A stretch of DNA of 64,000 nt from Spongospora subterranea (GCA_900404475.1 OUQQ01000069.1:1-64000); one strand, 5' to 3'; counted from the first letter of the stretch, positions 12,454 to 24,512 are shown. A program made the numbers and translations. Notes: generated by a model not told the origin, from the sequence alone.

Positions 12454-13110
12454 ATGGCTCAGAAAGTGGCAACTATTGATGATGATGTCCAAGATATGCT
12501 CAACAATCTCGACAACCTCATGAGCAGTCAGAGTTTTGGAACTCCAAGGATGGCTCTCTCAAAGTTATATTCGAATACTGGTAAAACACCATCCGTTCCA
12601 GTTGATGTGCATCGCACGCCTCTCAAAGATCAAGATCTGGATGAGTTGTTGAAGAGTATAGATCAGTCAATTTCTACCGATCCAAACAGCTCTAAGAATA
12701 CCGAACAATTCGTGGGTAAATGTTCGGTGGTGTCAGTATCTGGAGCCGTATCAGCCTGTTCCCATCTTCGCTGTACGATGTGCGACCATGAAGTCGTCAG
12801 GATATTGAACCGGTCATGGGACCCATCGTGTGATTATTTCTTTTTCAGAAGTAAGACGCCTGGCCTACACAGTTTTCAAATGCTGATCAATCATTGTTTT
12901 CTCGAGATAACGTACCAAACGTGATTAAATTGGAAAAAAAAACGCAGAATGCGCAAGGTAATGATCAATGATATCCTAACCGATTGTTTGAACTTATTGA
13001 TTCAATTAGGTTCAGCCGCATATGCCTGTCAATGTTCATGGATAACTGCAAGCAAACCAACGATAATCGCATCTGGATCCGCACATAAATGGGTTTGCAC
13101 TGGTCATTAA
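12454..13110 (+). CDS. CFAP418: CFAP418 / C8orf37-like ciliary protein
   Basis: Exons 12454-12850, 12907-12957 and 13010-13110 give 182 residues. The diagnostic C-terminal domain is intact: HLRCTMCDHEVVRI, WDPSCDYFFFRNNVPNV, AYACQCSW and HKWVCTGH. The two introns fall inside this domain, and removing them restores the family pattern exactly. The N-terminal half has the loosely conserved DLDELLKSID motif. The vertebrate member acts at the base of photoreceptor cilia, and mutations cause retinal dystrophy. Its presence argues for a flagellated organism. The start ATG (MAQKVATIDDDVQDML) is preceded by an in-frame stretch without another ATG. Confidence 0.92.
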
Positions 13111-13455
13111 TATAACCGAAATAAATATAGCAATAATATATCATTCTTTCATAAATATCATCGCCTAAACGTGTAATAACTCATCGACTGATAAACCTCT
13201 TTTGATATGATCGTTCAGGTTGCGCTGGAGTAGCGATTCGGTAGGTCACTGTGATCGCGGGCCGCCCTCAACCACTACTGGGGTATCGGAATTCGGCCAG
13301 CACACACAGACTCACTAATCGGCACCAGCGCCAAAAATGCATCATACACAATGTTGTGGTGAAGATATGTGACCGGACTCCGCACGGACATTCGTTTCCA
13401 GTCTTTTGTTCCACTGTCGACATCGCTAATAAATCCAAAACCATCCACCGGGAAC
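13111..13455. other. Short intergenic region upstream of importin alpha
   Basis: About 345 bases with no supported gene. The 3' part is GC-richer and is likely the importin alpha 5' region. Confidence 0.4.
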
Positions 13456-15533
13456 ATGTCTCTGGATGCCAAGTCCGATCGGCAGCGAAACTTCAAGAAG
13501 GGCATCGATATCGATCTTGCTCGTCGGAAGCGTGAAGAAACCACAGTAGAACTTCGGAAATCTAAACGCGATGAACAGATTCAGGTTGGCGTGCTGCTGT
13601 CAGTATCAGTGGAGTTTTTGGGTTAATAAGTCTGCTGTTAATATGTAGAAGCGACGCATGGGAGCACAAGGTGGATGGAATGAGAGGACTTCTGATTCAG
13701 GAGCGGCTTCTGCAGTTCCACCTACTGAACCTATCGCATTTCAATCTATTCCATCACTTCCAGCTTTGATTGCTGGTGTGCAATCTGATGATCCGAATCA
13801 ACAGTTTGAGGCGACCACCCAGTTCCGCAAAATTCTTAGCATTGGTATACTTGACTATCTTTTCAAACGTCCAGTTTGATCTCATCAATTTCCAGAACGT
13901 AATCCGCCCATTCAGCTCGTTATTGATTCCGGCGTTGTTCCTCGATTAGTTCAATTTCTTGCTAACGATCAGCATGCTGCTCTTCAGTTCGAAGCTGCTT
14001 GGGCACTCACAAATATTGCCTCGGGAACATCTCAGCACACCAAGGTACGAGTCCGTACTGTGCGAAAATCTTTCTTCTTACATTTTCTAGGCCGTCATTG
14101 ATTCAGGAGCAGTCCCTATCTTTGTCTACTTATTGAATTCGGTGAATGAAGATGTTAAAGAGCAGGCCGTCTGGGCCCTTGGAAACATCGCCGGGGATTC
14201 TCCAGAATGTCGTAATTTTGTGTTGAGTCAGGGAGCGCTGAATCCCTTAATCGAACTGTGTTCCACTGATGCCAAAACTTCGATGCTTCGAAATGCAACA
14301 TGGACTCTTTCTAACATGTGCAGAGGGAAGCCACAGCCTCCGTTCGACATGGTCCGTCCAGCTCTCCCAGCATTGGCCCATCTTCTGTATGTTTGGGTCA
14401 AGAGCTTAACAGTGTTTCGATAGACTTACCTGTTGTGCAGAAATTCAAGTGATGAAGAAGTCGTGACTGATACTTGCTGGGCTCTGTCATATCTTTCAGA
14501 TGATACTGGCTCTGATAATGACAAAATTCAGGTGTGTTTCTTCATAAATGCTGAATAAATGTGTCTAAAGGCGCTCTAGGCCGTGATTCGCGCTGGTGTT
14601 GTCCGTCGCCTTGTCGAGCTGCTTCACCACCATTCTAGCATGGTCAAGACACCAGCGCTGCGTACAATCGGGAATATCGTCACTGGTGATGATGTTCAGA
14701 CCCAGGTTGTGGTCAATCGTGGAGGCCTTGCCGGTCTTCTGTCCCTTTTAAACAATGAGAAGAAGGGAATTGTCAAAGAGGCATGCTGGACTATTTCTAA
14801 CATCACGGCTGGAAATCCTGATCAGATTGAACAAGTATACGCTTTCGCTAAGTTTTGATCGTGCTGTTACTGACGGCATTTAGGTTATCCAAGCCAACTT
14901 GATCCCTCCTTTGATTGCCAAGTTGAGGTCGGCTGAATACGATATCAAGAAGGAAGCAGCATGGGCGATCTCCAATGCCACGTAAGTCAGCTTGAGCATC
15001 CAAGACTTTGTCTGAAGAGTGGGCAAAACAGTTCAGGTGGCACAGAACAGCAAATCCGATATCTAGTCCAGCAAGCATGTGTTGCACCATTGTGCGATCT
15101 ATTCACCTGTTCTGATGCCAAAATCGTAATGGTCGCAATGGAGGGGATCGAAAATATTCTCCGGGTTGGCAAAAAGGTTTGGTGCAATCAAGTGCACTGA
15201 AATATATCAAGCTAACTGAACCCATAGGATATGATGGCTTCGAATTCCGATACAAACCAGTTTGCTAGTTATGTTGAAGAGTGTGATGGACTTGATAAAC
15301 TTGAAAGTTTGCAGAGCCATCAGAACAAAGACATTTACAAGAAAGCGCTTCAAATATTGCGCACATACTTCGAAACGGACGATTTGGTTCGTTGAGCGCT
15401 TTATCTGAATTTTTCTGTCTAAAAACGCTGTCAATTTTATTTTCAGGATACGGGAATTGAGCCAGAAATGCAGGGTGGACAATACGCTTTTGGCGGTCAA
15501 GACGTTCCGACCTCTGGATTCCAATTTTCATAG
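13456..15533 (+). CDS. Importin subunit alpha (karyopherin alpha)
   Basis: Ten exons: 13456-13584, 13649-13844, 13896-14044, 14091-14386, 14441-14531, 14580-14834, 14884-14981, 15032-15176, 15228-15386 and 15447-15533. They encode 534 residues, typical of the family. The N-terminus is the Arg/Lys-rich importin-beta-binding domain ([20 protein letters not shown]). About ten armadillo repeats follow with the classic W...N motifs that hold nuclear localisation signals: [64 protein letters not shown] and AAWAISNAT. The tail is Gly/Phe-containing. It carries NLS cargo into the nucleus with importin beta. Introns are 46-64 bp and phase is kept throughout. Confidence 0.97.
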
Positions 15534-15769
15534 ACGTGTTTAAAAAGCACCATCAATATTTCCCCAAGCTTTAGTCTGCATGACGTGCGCCACATACACA
15601 GATAAATACCCACAGTTCATGTAAACTGATTTTTTGTCCAATACGCCCCAACAATACTCTGGGCACCTGTTAGACGTATTGTAATTTATCACGTTCGATG
15701 TCGTTGGCAAATGCCCAAGACTGGTCAAGGCATAGTAATCGCGAGAATCGTATAGGTTTGGTTAAAGGG

Positions 15770-15970
15770 TCAGTTTATCGTTATATTTTCGCCTTGTCCA
15801 CTTTTTCCAGAGCGGATGTAACCTTTTGAGGTGTCGTAGACGCCTGATGAAAAATAGGTATCCTTCTTTGTGTAATGATCAAATGCATCAACAGCTAGCT
15901 GCCTTCCGAGTGGCTCTCCGTCCAATTCTCTACATAAAGTACCTTCCTCAAGTGAACTTAAAGCTCTGTT
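15770..15970 (-). CDS. Possible exon of a small unidentified protein
   Basis: An open frame of about 67 codons ends at TGA (15770). It includes LSSLEEGTLCRELDGEPLGR and AFDHYTKKDTYFSSGVYDT, which read like real protein. There is no in-frame ATG, so it would have to be a terminal exon of a gene starting in the roadblock promoter region. A neighbouring minus-strand frame at 15540-15728 might belong with it. Family unknown. Confidence 0.3.
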   Translation of the reverse strand, partial: NRALSSLEEGTLCRELDGEPLGRQLAVDAFDHYTKKDTYFSSGVYDTSKGYIRSGKSGQGENITIN

Positions 15971-16075
15971 GACGTTGTGTCGTGCGATATATTGTCGTGT
16001 CCATGAGTGCGTGTCATGGTATGAATGGCAGGGGCGGTGGCCAGTGGCCTATCTGCTGCAGGTAGAGGAGCTGTA

Positions 16076-16113
16076 CTGTCCCTGGCACTGTCCCTGGCAC
16101 TGGCCCTGGTCCT
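16076..16113. repeat. Short CCTGGCACTGTC tandem repeat
   Basis: About three imperfect 12-bp units (CTGTCCCTGGCA) lie about 70 bases before the roadblock start codon. Probably a small microsatellite in the 5' leader. Confidence 0.6.
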
Positions 16114-16184
16114 TCAGTGCTTCTCTTGACCAGCCCGTCATAATACACCCTGGGGATCAGATCGCCAGAGGACCCCGGGTCATC

Positions 16185-16561
16185 ATGGCTTCCGAGATAG
16201 AGGAGACGCTAGAGCGCATCAAGAACCGCCCTGGCGTTGAGGGCGTGCTGGTTGTTAACAGTGAGGGCGTGCCGATTCGCCCATCTAAAGGGATGGACGA
16301 AGAAATGACCCGCGAATACTCAGCACAGCTGGTACAGCTTGCAGCTAAAGCGAGAAGTGTTATAAGAGATCTGGATCCACAGGTATTGTGTTATATCTGT
16401 GTCGACTTCTCATCTATATCCCCACTCATGTTCCTTCGTAATAACAGAATGATCTCACGTTCCTACGCATTCGTTCATTAAAACACGAAATAATGGTAGC
16501 TCCTGATAAAGATTTCCTGCTCATTGTGATTCAGAATCCCTCTGTGGAAGATAAACAATAA
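16185..16561 (+). CDS. DYNLRB1: Dynein light chain roadblock/LC7 (DYNLRB)
   Basis: Exons 16185-16382 and 16448-16561 encode 103 residues; family members have about 96. Landmarks: [27 protein letters not shown], the [18 protein letters not shown] helix, then [30 protein letters not shown]. The single 65-bp intron lies between DPQ and NDL. The protein is a homodimeric light chain on dynein intermediate chains, in cytoplasmic and intraflagellar dynein. The gene symbol is by family resemblance only. Confidence 0.95.
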
Positions 16562-16797
16562 TAACTATTTCCTGTCCATATTATCAGCCATCCTGAGTCA
16601 AGGTGATTGGCAATCAATCCTCAATCACCGTCTCTTTTTTCTCACCATTTCCCTTGTACGTTTGTACCAAATGGCTGATTATCGTATTGGATCGCCCGCC
16701 CCTATATATTTCCTTTTTGCCCATCGAACGGTTTTACGAGTGCCCGGCGCAATTCTTCATTGGTTTTTACGCGGATAAACCATCATCTTTGGGTAGA

Positions 16798-18429
16798 ATG
16801 GCTCTGTCCCAAGTTCGCCGGGAAGGTCCTCTCCTGGTTCGAGAATATATAGATAAGGTTCACATACGACTGATTCTTTCTCCATAAAAATGTGTTGACC
16901 ATCATCACTGAATTACAACCAAGGTGCTGTATGGTGGGCCCAAATCGTATTTCAATTCTGGACAGCGCATTATCAGAAAAGCCAGTTTATCATTTAACGA
17001 TATGGATGGCCCTAAGGATTATCAGAAAGCGCTTCATGATTTGTATTGGTCAAGCAGTGATGGATGGCTAACACCTGTTGAGATATTTCAAGTTGGTGGT
17101 TATTCATTGAACTACTCTTTTTTAATCGCCATTGGAACACACTAATTTTAATGTGGAACTGTTTTCACACAGCCTACATACGCCAGAGGTATTCTGTCCT
17201 GGATTATGTCGAAATTTGATCAAGACTCCAGATTGCAGATCGTTGAGATAGGATGCGGAACAGGAACCTGTAGGTCAATCTATATCGTATTTCTAAACCG
17301 GCCGAATGATGGCCATGTGATCAGGCGCTCTCAATATTCTTGATGAGATTCGTGATCATTATCAGTCACTGTATTCATCGTCGTCATATTCATTGGTTGA
17401 TATCAGTGAACAATACTCTCAAATTCAGCAAGAAGCCCTGAAGAGCAATGGTCATTCTGGTAAATATTGTGTATGGACTGTTTCAGCCCATTTTCAATTG
17501 TGTTTTCTATAGAATTATGCCACTTTCACAGAACATCTGCTGCCGATATCCCTCCATTGACCTATCTTGATAAATCTATTCCAACGTTCGTTATTGGCCT
17601 TGAATGTCTCGATAATCTGTCCCATGATAAGATATGCGATCATGAACAGGTGATATTGTTTCTCAAACTTTATCGCCATCGAACTCAAACACCGGTTGTT
17701 GATACTTTCAGGTTATGGTTGAACCAGATACAGATTTATCATCGCCTTGGATGGAGACGCAGGTGCTGCTGTCTGATCCACTTATCAAGGAATATATTGA
17801 CATCATCAACACATCCGACCAGCTGGTAAATCACCGTAAACCGTTATCATCGTCGATATTTTTTTCAATATTATTATAGCAATCACTGGGCGCGTTGTCA
17901 AAAATCATGTATATGGAGTCGTGTGAATATATTCCCACAACAGCGTTAGCATTTCTGAAAGGAATGATTAATGAGATACCCAATCATCACCTACTACTTG
18001 CCGATTTCAGGTGAATATTTACTGGTAATTCACAAATGTGTCGCTAATCCAATTCTTGAAAGCTCGTTGCCCAACACGATCCCCGGAGCTGTTAACTCCC
18101 CAATTGTCGCCGAAAGATCACTGGAAACTGTTTGATCATGGATCACTGGTTGTGCTCTCTGGCCTCAAATTTGATACTAGGCTGGTGACACTATTGATCA
18201 TGACACATATCTGCTAGCGCCAGGAATACGGGCTGATATATTTTTTCCCACTGATTTCGAGAAGCTCAAGTACGTGTACGAGTATCTTCGAGGTCATCCG
18301 AACGCTACAAGAGTACAAACAACAGCAGAGTTCATGATGGAATATGCAAACACAGATGAGTGTAGGACACGTTCGGGATACAATCCGCTCTTAGAGGATT
18401 ATTCCAATACACATATTCTAACGTCATAA
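16798..18429 (+). CDS. MidA/DUF185 SAM-dependent methyltransferase, fungal type
   Basis: Nine exons: 16798-16857, 16924-17091, 17173-17269, 17325-17459, 17513-17649, 17712-17825, 17880-18010, 18063-18129 and 18181-18429, giving 385 residues. The SAM-binding loop is IVEIGCGTGTCALNILDEIRD, followed by the acidic strand YSLVDIS and the family block PTFVIGLECLDNLSHD. YGGPKSYFNSGQ and the C-terminal IRADIFFPTDFEKL also match fungal DUF185 proteins. NDUFAF7, the animal relative, methylates an arginine of a complex I subunit; that role is inferred here, not shown. The upstream frame is open but blocked from other ATGs, so the N-terminus, including any mitochondrial presequence, is the least certain part. 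Confidence 0.88.
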
Positions 18430-20014
18430 ATAGAAATCATATTCACAGACTTTCAACGTCTAATGGAAATCCAGATTGATATATGAGCGTTTTAATGTCG
18501 GTAGGTTCACAGATGAAACAGTGGAAAGGGCACGCGCCTGCAATAATGGTTATGGCACGCGACCGATCGCGTTGTCATGATTGTTGACGGTTCGATACGG
18601 GGATACGTCAGATGAAGGAGAGGAAAGTGATGCCAACAGATAGGAGTAGTCTGGCTCCAGATATATATACCAGCGCCATCTCAACCCTAAGGAGTATAAC
18701 CCGATCGTGGATAACCAAAATCCGCTTCTGGTATTTCACAGATATCGATGCGCTGGGGCATCGCGCGATTGGCTCAATGGATCCGTCCCGCGTTCCAAAC
18801 GCGCTCGTCGGTCACCATTGGACTTTTTTTTTCATAACAATAGCGACGGCTATGACATTGCCTTACGCTGGTCAAGTAATATCTAACAATCTCGCGTTGA
18901 CCCCAACTGGTTCGGCTTATTTTCGTTGTGGGAAACTTGTTCAGAAATACGGGAAGTTCTATCCCCAATCGATCTTGAAGCCGATCGACGTCACATTTTT
19001 GTTGTTGAGCTTGTTCCTATCGACAATCACGGCTGCTATTAGGCAGACGTACATTTGGAAGACGCGATCCTTAGAGCTGGACCACGCCAAACTTATTCGA
19101 CGATATAAAGGGTTTGAAAGGCGATTTAACATTTGGCCATTACCTGCTACTCGACAGGTTAGCGCTCTTTTGCTGAATTTCGAGAGCCATAAGGTAAAAT
19201 CTTACTCTGCACCGGACGGTTTATATCACTATTGACATGAACTTGATAGCTAGCGGTGATTGAATCAGGATCATTCATGCTGTTATCCAGTTTGATCGTC
19301 ACCGCTATTCACGCCGGTCTAATTACTCAATCGGTAAAGAGAGCTGTGGTTGTTGACGGTGGGCTAACGATGGTGTGTAGATTCTTAGATTGAGCATAAG
19401 CTATCAGCTGATCAGATTACAGATGCACAATGTGCTGTTCCCATATAACATGATCGCACTGATCAATACCGCCACCCTAGTCGATTATGTACTTCGAATT
19501 CCGATTATCACCCGCTTCCAATGGCTATATTGCCTCACACATTTCCCACCAATACAGCCACCAGCTGAGGCAGCATAGTCGTTAACAAATATATAATTAA
19601 TAACTGTATATCTATTACATTGTCGTGTGGAACTGATTTGCTGGCCATAAACTACAAAAAATGTTGAAAACCCAATCTCAAAGGGTCTTTAGGAAATGAT
19701 GCTTGACGCGATTGGATCCAGTACACGCGAATATTGTTGGGTTCCCAACGATGATATTGGGATCCATTATCAAGACGATGCCGTTGGAAGTGAGGGCGAC
19801 TTTCCACAATGTATTGGCGGAGTCCGTAAATCCCCCCGACGCCCGGCCCCACACCGCCCCACACCCAGTCCCCCTCCACAGACACTCATCACCAAGGTTG
19901 CACCGCCTTCGCCCAACTTGTGACTGGCGTGGCGCTGCATTCGGTCCATTCCCATTGGTCGTTGGTCTTCATTATCCCATCCAGCTTATGATTATAACGT
20001 CGTTTAACTGATAT
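18430..20014 (+). other. Unresolved stretch with coding-like fragments
   Basis: A 208-codon frame spans 18612-19235 but has no recognisable domain. Other frames of the same strand contain protein-like pieces: DRRHIFVVELVPIDNH near 19000, GLKGDLTFGHYLLLDR near 19130, SVKRAVVVDGGLTM near 19350 and LDPVHANIVGFPTMILGSII near 19720. They fit a spliced plus-strand gene whose exons I could not join in phase. The last two are faintly like actin-related proteins, but this is too weak to name. A decayed gene is also possible. Confidence 0.3.
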
Positions 20015-20546
20015 ATGAGCTCATCATCGGTTCCGGACACAGTTATCATCCCCGATCTTCAAGCTGACGCATTCCAAGTGAGGGACATTATCCGAATTGC
20101 CTTATTCATCGTTATACCTGACGTATTTTATGTGAACAATTATTGGGTTAAGTTATCGGTTTCATCAGGATCTGACATATTGCCATCGCCAGTCGCTATT
20201 TTACGAGACGATCGACTACCAGAGGGACGCCGCCAGTAAATTATACCAGAATGAATCATTTCTGGTATGGAATGGGACCAGAATTAGGGGTCAGGCCGCT
20301 ATCGATAATTTCTATCGGTGTATGCCTGCGTCAAGACATCAGATTACATCATATGATGTACAGCCCATAGCGTCCTCCGATCCGGAGGATCTATTGATCA
20401 CGGTCGCCGGCTCGGTCACGTTCGGTAAAGACACACAAGGGTCATTCCATCAAACATTTATTATAAGGCGAGACAGAACCTCATCCCGAAACCATGCATA
20501 TTTTATCCTATCAGATACGTATCGATTTCACAAACTACAAATGTAA
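20015..20546 (+). CDS. NTF2-related export protein (NXT1/p15-like)
   Basis: Two exons, 20015-20077 and 20193-20546, encode 138 residues; NXT1 has 140. The NTF2-like fold is clear: LFYETIDYQRDAASKLYQNE, SFLVWNGTRIRGQAAIDNF, MPASRHQITSYDVQPI, VAGSVTFG, FHQTFIIRRD and YFILSDTYRFHKLQM. NXT1 pairs with the NXF1/Mex67 exporter at nuclear pores to carry mRNA out. NTF2 itself, the Ran importer, is the alternative. The VWNG and YRF positions and the length favour NXT. The intron (115 bp) is the longest inferred in the window. Confidence 0.85.
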
Positions 20547-21020
20547 AAGCTCGATTTGTTTCATATCAAACGTCCGATTGGTTTTTAAGGATGCTTAGCT
20601 AGTTTTCATGTCGTCTTGCGTTCGTGCAGTGATGTTTAGAAGCCCCTTACGGCAATCGCTCTAAATGCAATAGCGAAAGTGACATTATTTTTCAGAGTCC
20701 GATTACTTCAAACACGAAACTATAGTCACTACAGTTCAGCAAATACGCCATTCTATCGTCAGGTCTGTACCCAGGTTTTCTGCAAATGCGCCATTTATGA
20801 TCAAGGCCAGGTCTGTCGTAATCCAGTACATGTGTAGTCAATAACAGGGACCAAGTCTGTAGAGGGATTGCGCCATGTCGGGTATTAATCTCTCTATCCG
20901 TGGTCGTGGTCAATATTAATACAAGTCGTGTTGCTGGTTCCGACGAGGTCCTCAATAAACCAGCAACGTCCCATAGCTTATTAGGACCTATCGACTGTGC
21001 AATTCTCGAGTTAACGAGTT
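20547..21020. other. Intergenic between NXT1-like gene and LSM2
   Basis: No coding frame or RNA gene recognised on either strand. Confidence 0.4.
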
Positions 21021-21449
21021 ATGGTTAGTCGTATTATTTTTTACCAACATTCAATCGCTGTATTTTTGACGGGCCCTTCTGTAATCGTTGAATAAATCTG
21101 GTGTTTCTAGCATTTCTTCTCGTTTTTCAAGACCTTGGTCGGCAAGGAGGTGATAATCGAGCTGAAAAATGATCTGCGATTACGAGGATTGCTACATTCG
21201 GTCGACCAATTCTTGAATATCAAGATGGACGAAGTTGAGGTTATGGACCAAGAGCAATTCCCTCACATGGTGAGTTTCTTGGGCTATTTGATGATCGCCC
21301 TTCTTAACCATCTCTATGGCAAGATGTCTGTCAAGAAGATTTTCATTCGTGGGTCTGTTGTTCGCTATATTGAGCTGCATAAAGCCGATGTTGATACACA
21401 AGTGTTGCAAGACGCCAGTAGGCGGGCGGATCGTCCTGAAACCGATTAG
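21021..21449 (+). CDS. LSM2: U6 snRNA-associated Sm-like protein LSM2
   Basis: Exons 21021-21023, 21111-21269 and 21324-21449 encode 95 residues, the same length as human LSM2. The first coding exon is only the ATG, joined to HFFSFFKTLVGKEV. This matches the usual MLFYSFFKSLVGK start and explains why no other in-frame ATG precedes it. Sm1 (VIIELKNDLRLRGLLHSVDQFLNIKMDEVEV) and Sm2 (KKIFIRGSVVRYIEL) are complete. LSM2 is a ring member of Lsm2-8 (U6 stability, splicing) and Lsm1-7 (mRNA decapping and decay). Confidence 0.95.
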
Positions 21450-21518
21450 ATTTACAATATATAAACACTGTATTGATTATTCTATATAGTCATGTAGTTT
21501 CCCTCTTGTCGCTGGTCA

Positions 21519-23159
21519 TCATCGTTGCCGATTCCCATTATGGGTTTTCGGTTTACCCAATTTAACAGTTCTGCCTTTGAATCGCCGCGATTTATTTTTG
21601 TTTGGTTTGATTGCCCGAAGAATCCCTAGATATTTAGACTTCCATGCGGCCTGTTGATGCAGTACATCCATCCTGAACCATCGCTCACGTTGAAGTTTCC
21701 CAGACGACGACATTTCCAATGCAATTCCGATACGTCGCCGTTTTAAGACTTCCAAGAAAGCCAACTGTGACAATTTATAGATGTCATTCTGCTGAACCGA
21801 ACGCAGTATATGCTCCAGTAATCGACAACGAATAGATTCCGGTAAATGCGATTTCGATCCCTGAAGATACTGCTTCCTCCGTTTTCGTTGTTGTACTAGA
21901 GGTCCAAGCTGGTACCAAATGAAATTCAGACGAGCGTGCCTGATTCTGCTGACAGATCGCCACCACATCTGTACTGTTCGAGCAGCGTCGATTAACGTAT
22001 TCATTGACCGGAAGAACATCGATCGCATTGATGATTGCTCGAAAAACTCTGCATGAAATTGCTCAAGGTTCAAGCGAATAAATCAAAACGCTTAGAAATA
22101 ATACCTATCAAAATCATCAAAGCGCGCTTTCTTTGCCTATGAAAGCTGGCCGTTCGTTGATTCTTTGCAATGCCAGATGATAGTAGTTTAGCTCGAGAAA
22201 TCTGGACAAAGCTCAGTTTGGCAATCTTCGCCTTGTTTCGGTATTGCCTGATCCATCGGAGCAGTTTTGACACGATGGTGACCGCATGGGCGAACTAAAA
22301 TGGTGTTATCTTCACAAGGAACTAATGATATAATTGAGAGCATGCGACGTACACTATTGAAATAATGAGATCTCAAGACAATTTGATGGAGGGTTTCGCA
22401 TATCACAATGGTTATTGTGCAGTTGAGCCATCTGGCAGCTGATCTATGCATGGGCAGATTGGGATGTCGTTTAACCGTTCGAGATGTGTCATGGATATCA
22501 TCTGCTTGGTTGAAAGGTAGCGAGAACGTCGGTGTTCGAGGCATCACCAACGAATAATCCACATCAAATGATCCAGGCCCAAGGGTACTTGACTCTGTTG
22601 TGGGTTTATGCTGTCCTGATATTCGAGCAGAGAACAACCCGTTTCCAATTGATATATTCTTATATATTTTTGGGTCCGCTGGTTGCCAATACGAGGATAT
22701 CGCTTTTGATGGTCGCTTCTCGAAAATACAAGCACTTCTGCACCGGGTCAATGGTGCAGGCTGCCCTAGTTTCAATGTAGCAGATTTTACTCGGGTGATG
22801 GACGGTTGAATTCTGTGATCTAGGGCGTCATGATCGTCGGCGGGTTCGTCGAAAACAGTGACCCTAGTCCTGGTCGAGCCGATTGGTTTCGGATACAAAT
22901 ACGACATTTTTCCAGCAAAATTATGCAGAGGAAAAACGGGAAATGAGATAGACGGTTGAAGTCCAATATGTACGTGTTGCGGTTTGCGTTCATGGTGTGG
23001 CCTTTGAACTAATCGCTGGCTTGGTGATGGACTGATAGCCATGATTGGTACATGGCGTTGTGGCTTGGGGGTGGTGCCGTCTGTATTATCGATCCCTTTC
23101 GAGAACCATTCAGCGCATTCAGCTGACGTCAATCCTGCGATCAGATGTGTTAGAGCCAT
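21519..23159 (-). CDS. Basic SHIPPO-like/IQ-like protein, probably ciliary
   Basis: Exons 23159-22353, 22294-22105 and 22048-21519 join in phase (508 residues; introns 58 and 56 bp, first donor GTACGT). The N-terminal half is disordered and Pro-rich, with one STPG/SHIPPO-like unit, TLGPGSFDVDYSLVMPRTPTF. Such units occur in sperm-tail and ciliary microtubule proteins. The C-terminal half is helical and very basic, with an IQ-like stretch (AARTVQMWWRSVSRIRHAR) and many Arg/Lys clusters. I know no protein with exactly this layout. A microtubule- or calmodulin-binding axonemal role is inferred from the motifs. Confidence 0.7.
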
Positions 23160-23824
23160 GAGACGTGTTTACATTGCGCCATTTACCATGATGAACTGCA
23201 GTCACCACTGTATTTGGCCAGAGATATACCATGTGTTGGCTACCAACTAGATCATCTTGTACAGTAACCAGGTGGATATACCATTATGATGAACCGGGCT
23301 AATCGATACGCGAGTTGCCGAGGACTGGCCTAAAAATCTGGGTGAGGATTATTTAGACGAAGTATATGGGCCTCGGATATGTTTGAACGAGAACATAATG
23401 CTAGTATGTTTCGATTGCCTCGAAAAAGCGGTGATTTAAACGCTTGCCTCTTTGGTCCATGGGTGATCATTGAGGCGTCGTATCATCTCTTTGATATTCA
23501 TTAGCATATTGGAAACATACTATCTTCGTGAAATCTCTCCCATTCTCGAATCCGGCATCCGCGAATGACGAATTCAATTTCATTACTGTCGAACGACCAA
23601 GACTAGATGATCTGATGACAAAGAATAATTTGACGATTGCGAACAACTTACGTATTAGCGCCATTTTAAACCGTTCTTTTAATGATAAACCCAGGATATG
23701 GGATGTACTCTGATTAGATTAACCAGATGATATTAGGCAACCACAAACATATGCTATGATTGATGGGGTTTTATATTTCGGCAGCGTTGGCGACAATGGC
23801 GGGGTATATGTGATAATGTAGGAA

Positions 23825-24130
23825 ATGTCGAACAGTGAGCAAATCATCACTACGATTGAAGGAATCACTTATGGTGGGCGTCCCTTTTTAGTCACATGTG
23901 ATGTTTCTTCTTTGTACACGAACATGAATCTAGGTATACTCTATAACATCATCGAAAAAAGACCTCTGTCATCCATCGTCGCATGTGTGAATTTATTTGT
24001 AGCCACAACTACTTCCAATATGGTCAAGATATTTTCCAGCAAGGCAATGGGCACTAATGCAGCTGTCCAGTGCGCCAACATCTTCTTAGACGAATTAGAT
24101 GAACTTTTTGCTAGACTTTTCGTAGGTTGG
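23825..24130 (+). mobile_element. Reverse transcriptase fragment, Penelope-like
   Basis: Contains PFLVTCDVSSLYTNMNL, the RT catalytic-strand motif of Penelope-like and related elements, followed by NAAVQCANIFLDELDELFA, the next conserved RT block. The frame is short, has no finger or thumb regions and is broken by a 12-base deletion relative to the inverted copy at 24379-24512. Clearly a remnant. Confidence 0.7.
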
Positions 24131-24378
24131 TAATTAAACGTCGGTTATCATTTAAGTTGCCTATCTTGCGATACGTGCCGCTAGGGTCGAGTAAATGTTG
24201 TTGCACCATCAATGTGCAACCAGGCCTAACTTCTTGTCTGATTGGGTGATTCTGACAAGGGGATGTCGGCGCAGGTTTGATAAAATAATACTGGCTTTAC
24301 TGGTCGGCTGGCGTATGTAGTTGGCCGAGAAGCGAGGCTTCAAAAGTTTGGATTGTAGCGATCGATGAAACACGCCCG

Positions 24379-24512
24379 TCTAGCAAAATGTTGATCTAAT
24401 TCGTCTAGGAAGATGTTGGCGCACTGGACAGCTGCATTAGCGCCCATTGCGATTCCCTTAACTTGCTGGAAATATCTTGACCATATTGGAAGTAGTTGTG
24501 GTTACAAATAAA
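24379..24512 (-). mobile_element. Inverted copy of the neighbouring RT fragment
   Basis: The minus strand repeats about 130 bases of 23990-24117 with few changes. It keeps 12 bases that the plus copy lost but has a one-base deletion of its own, so neither copy encodes a continuous product. Confidence 0.75.

Noticed and set aside
18774..18968. Minus-strand frame of 64 codons
   Set aside because: Shadow of plus-strand coding-like sequence; no domain or start evidence.
22188..22352. Continuation of the first exon of the SHIPPO-like gene to a stop at 22188
   Set aside because: A strong donor (GTACGT) and acceptor lead in phase into the basic IQ-like exons; the read-through tail is not protein-like.
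22532..23250. Plus-strand frames over the SHIPPO-like gene
   Set aside because: Antisense to the first exon, with no domain.
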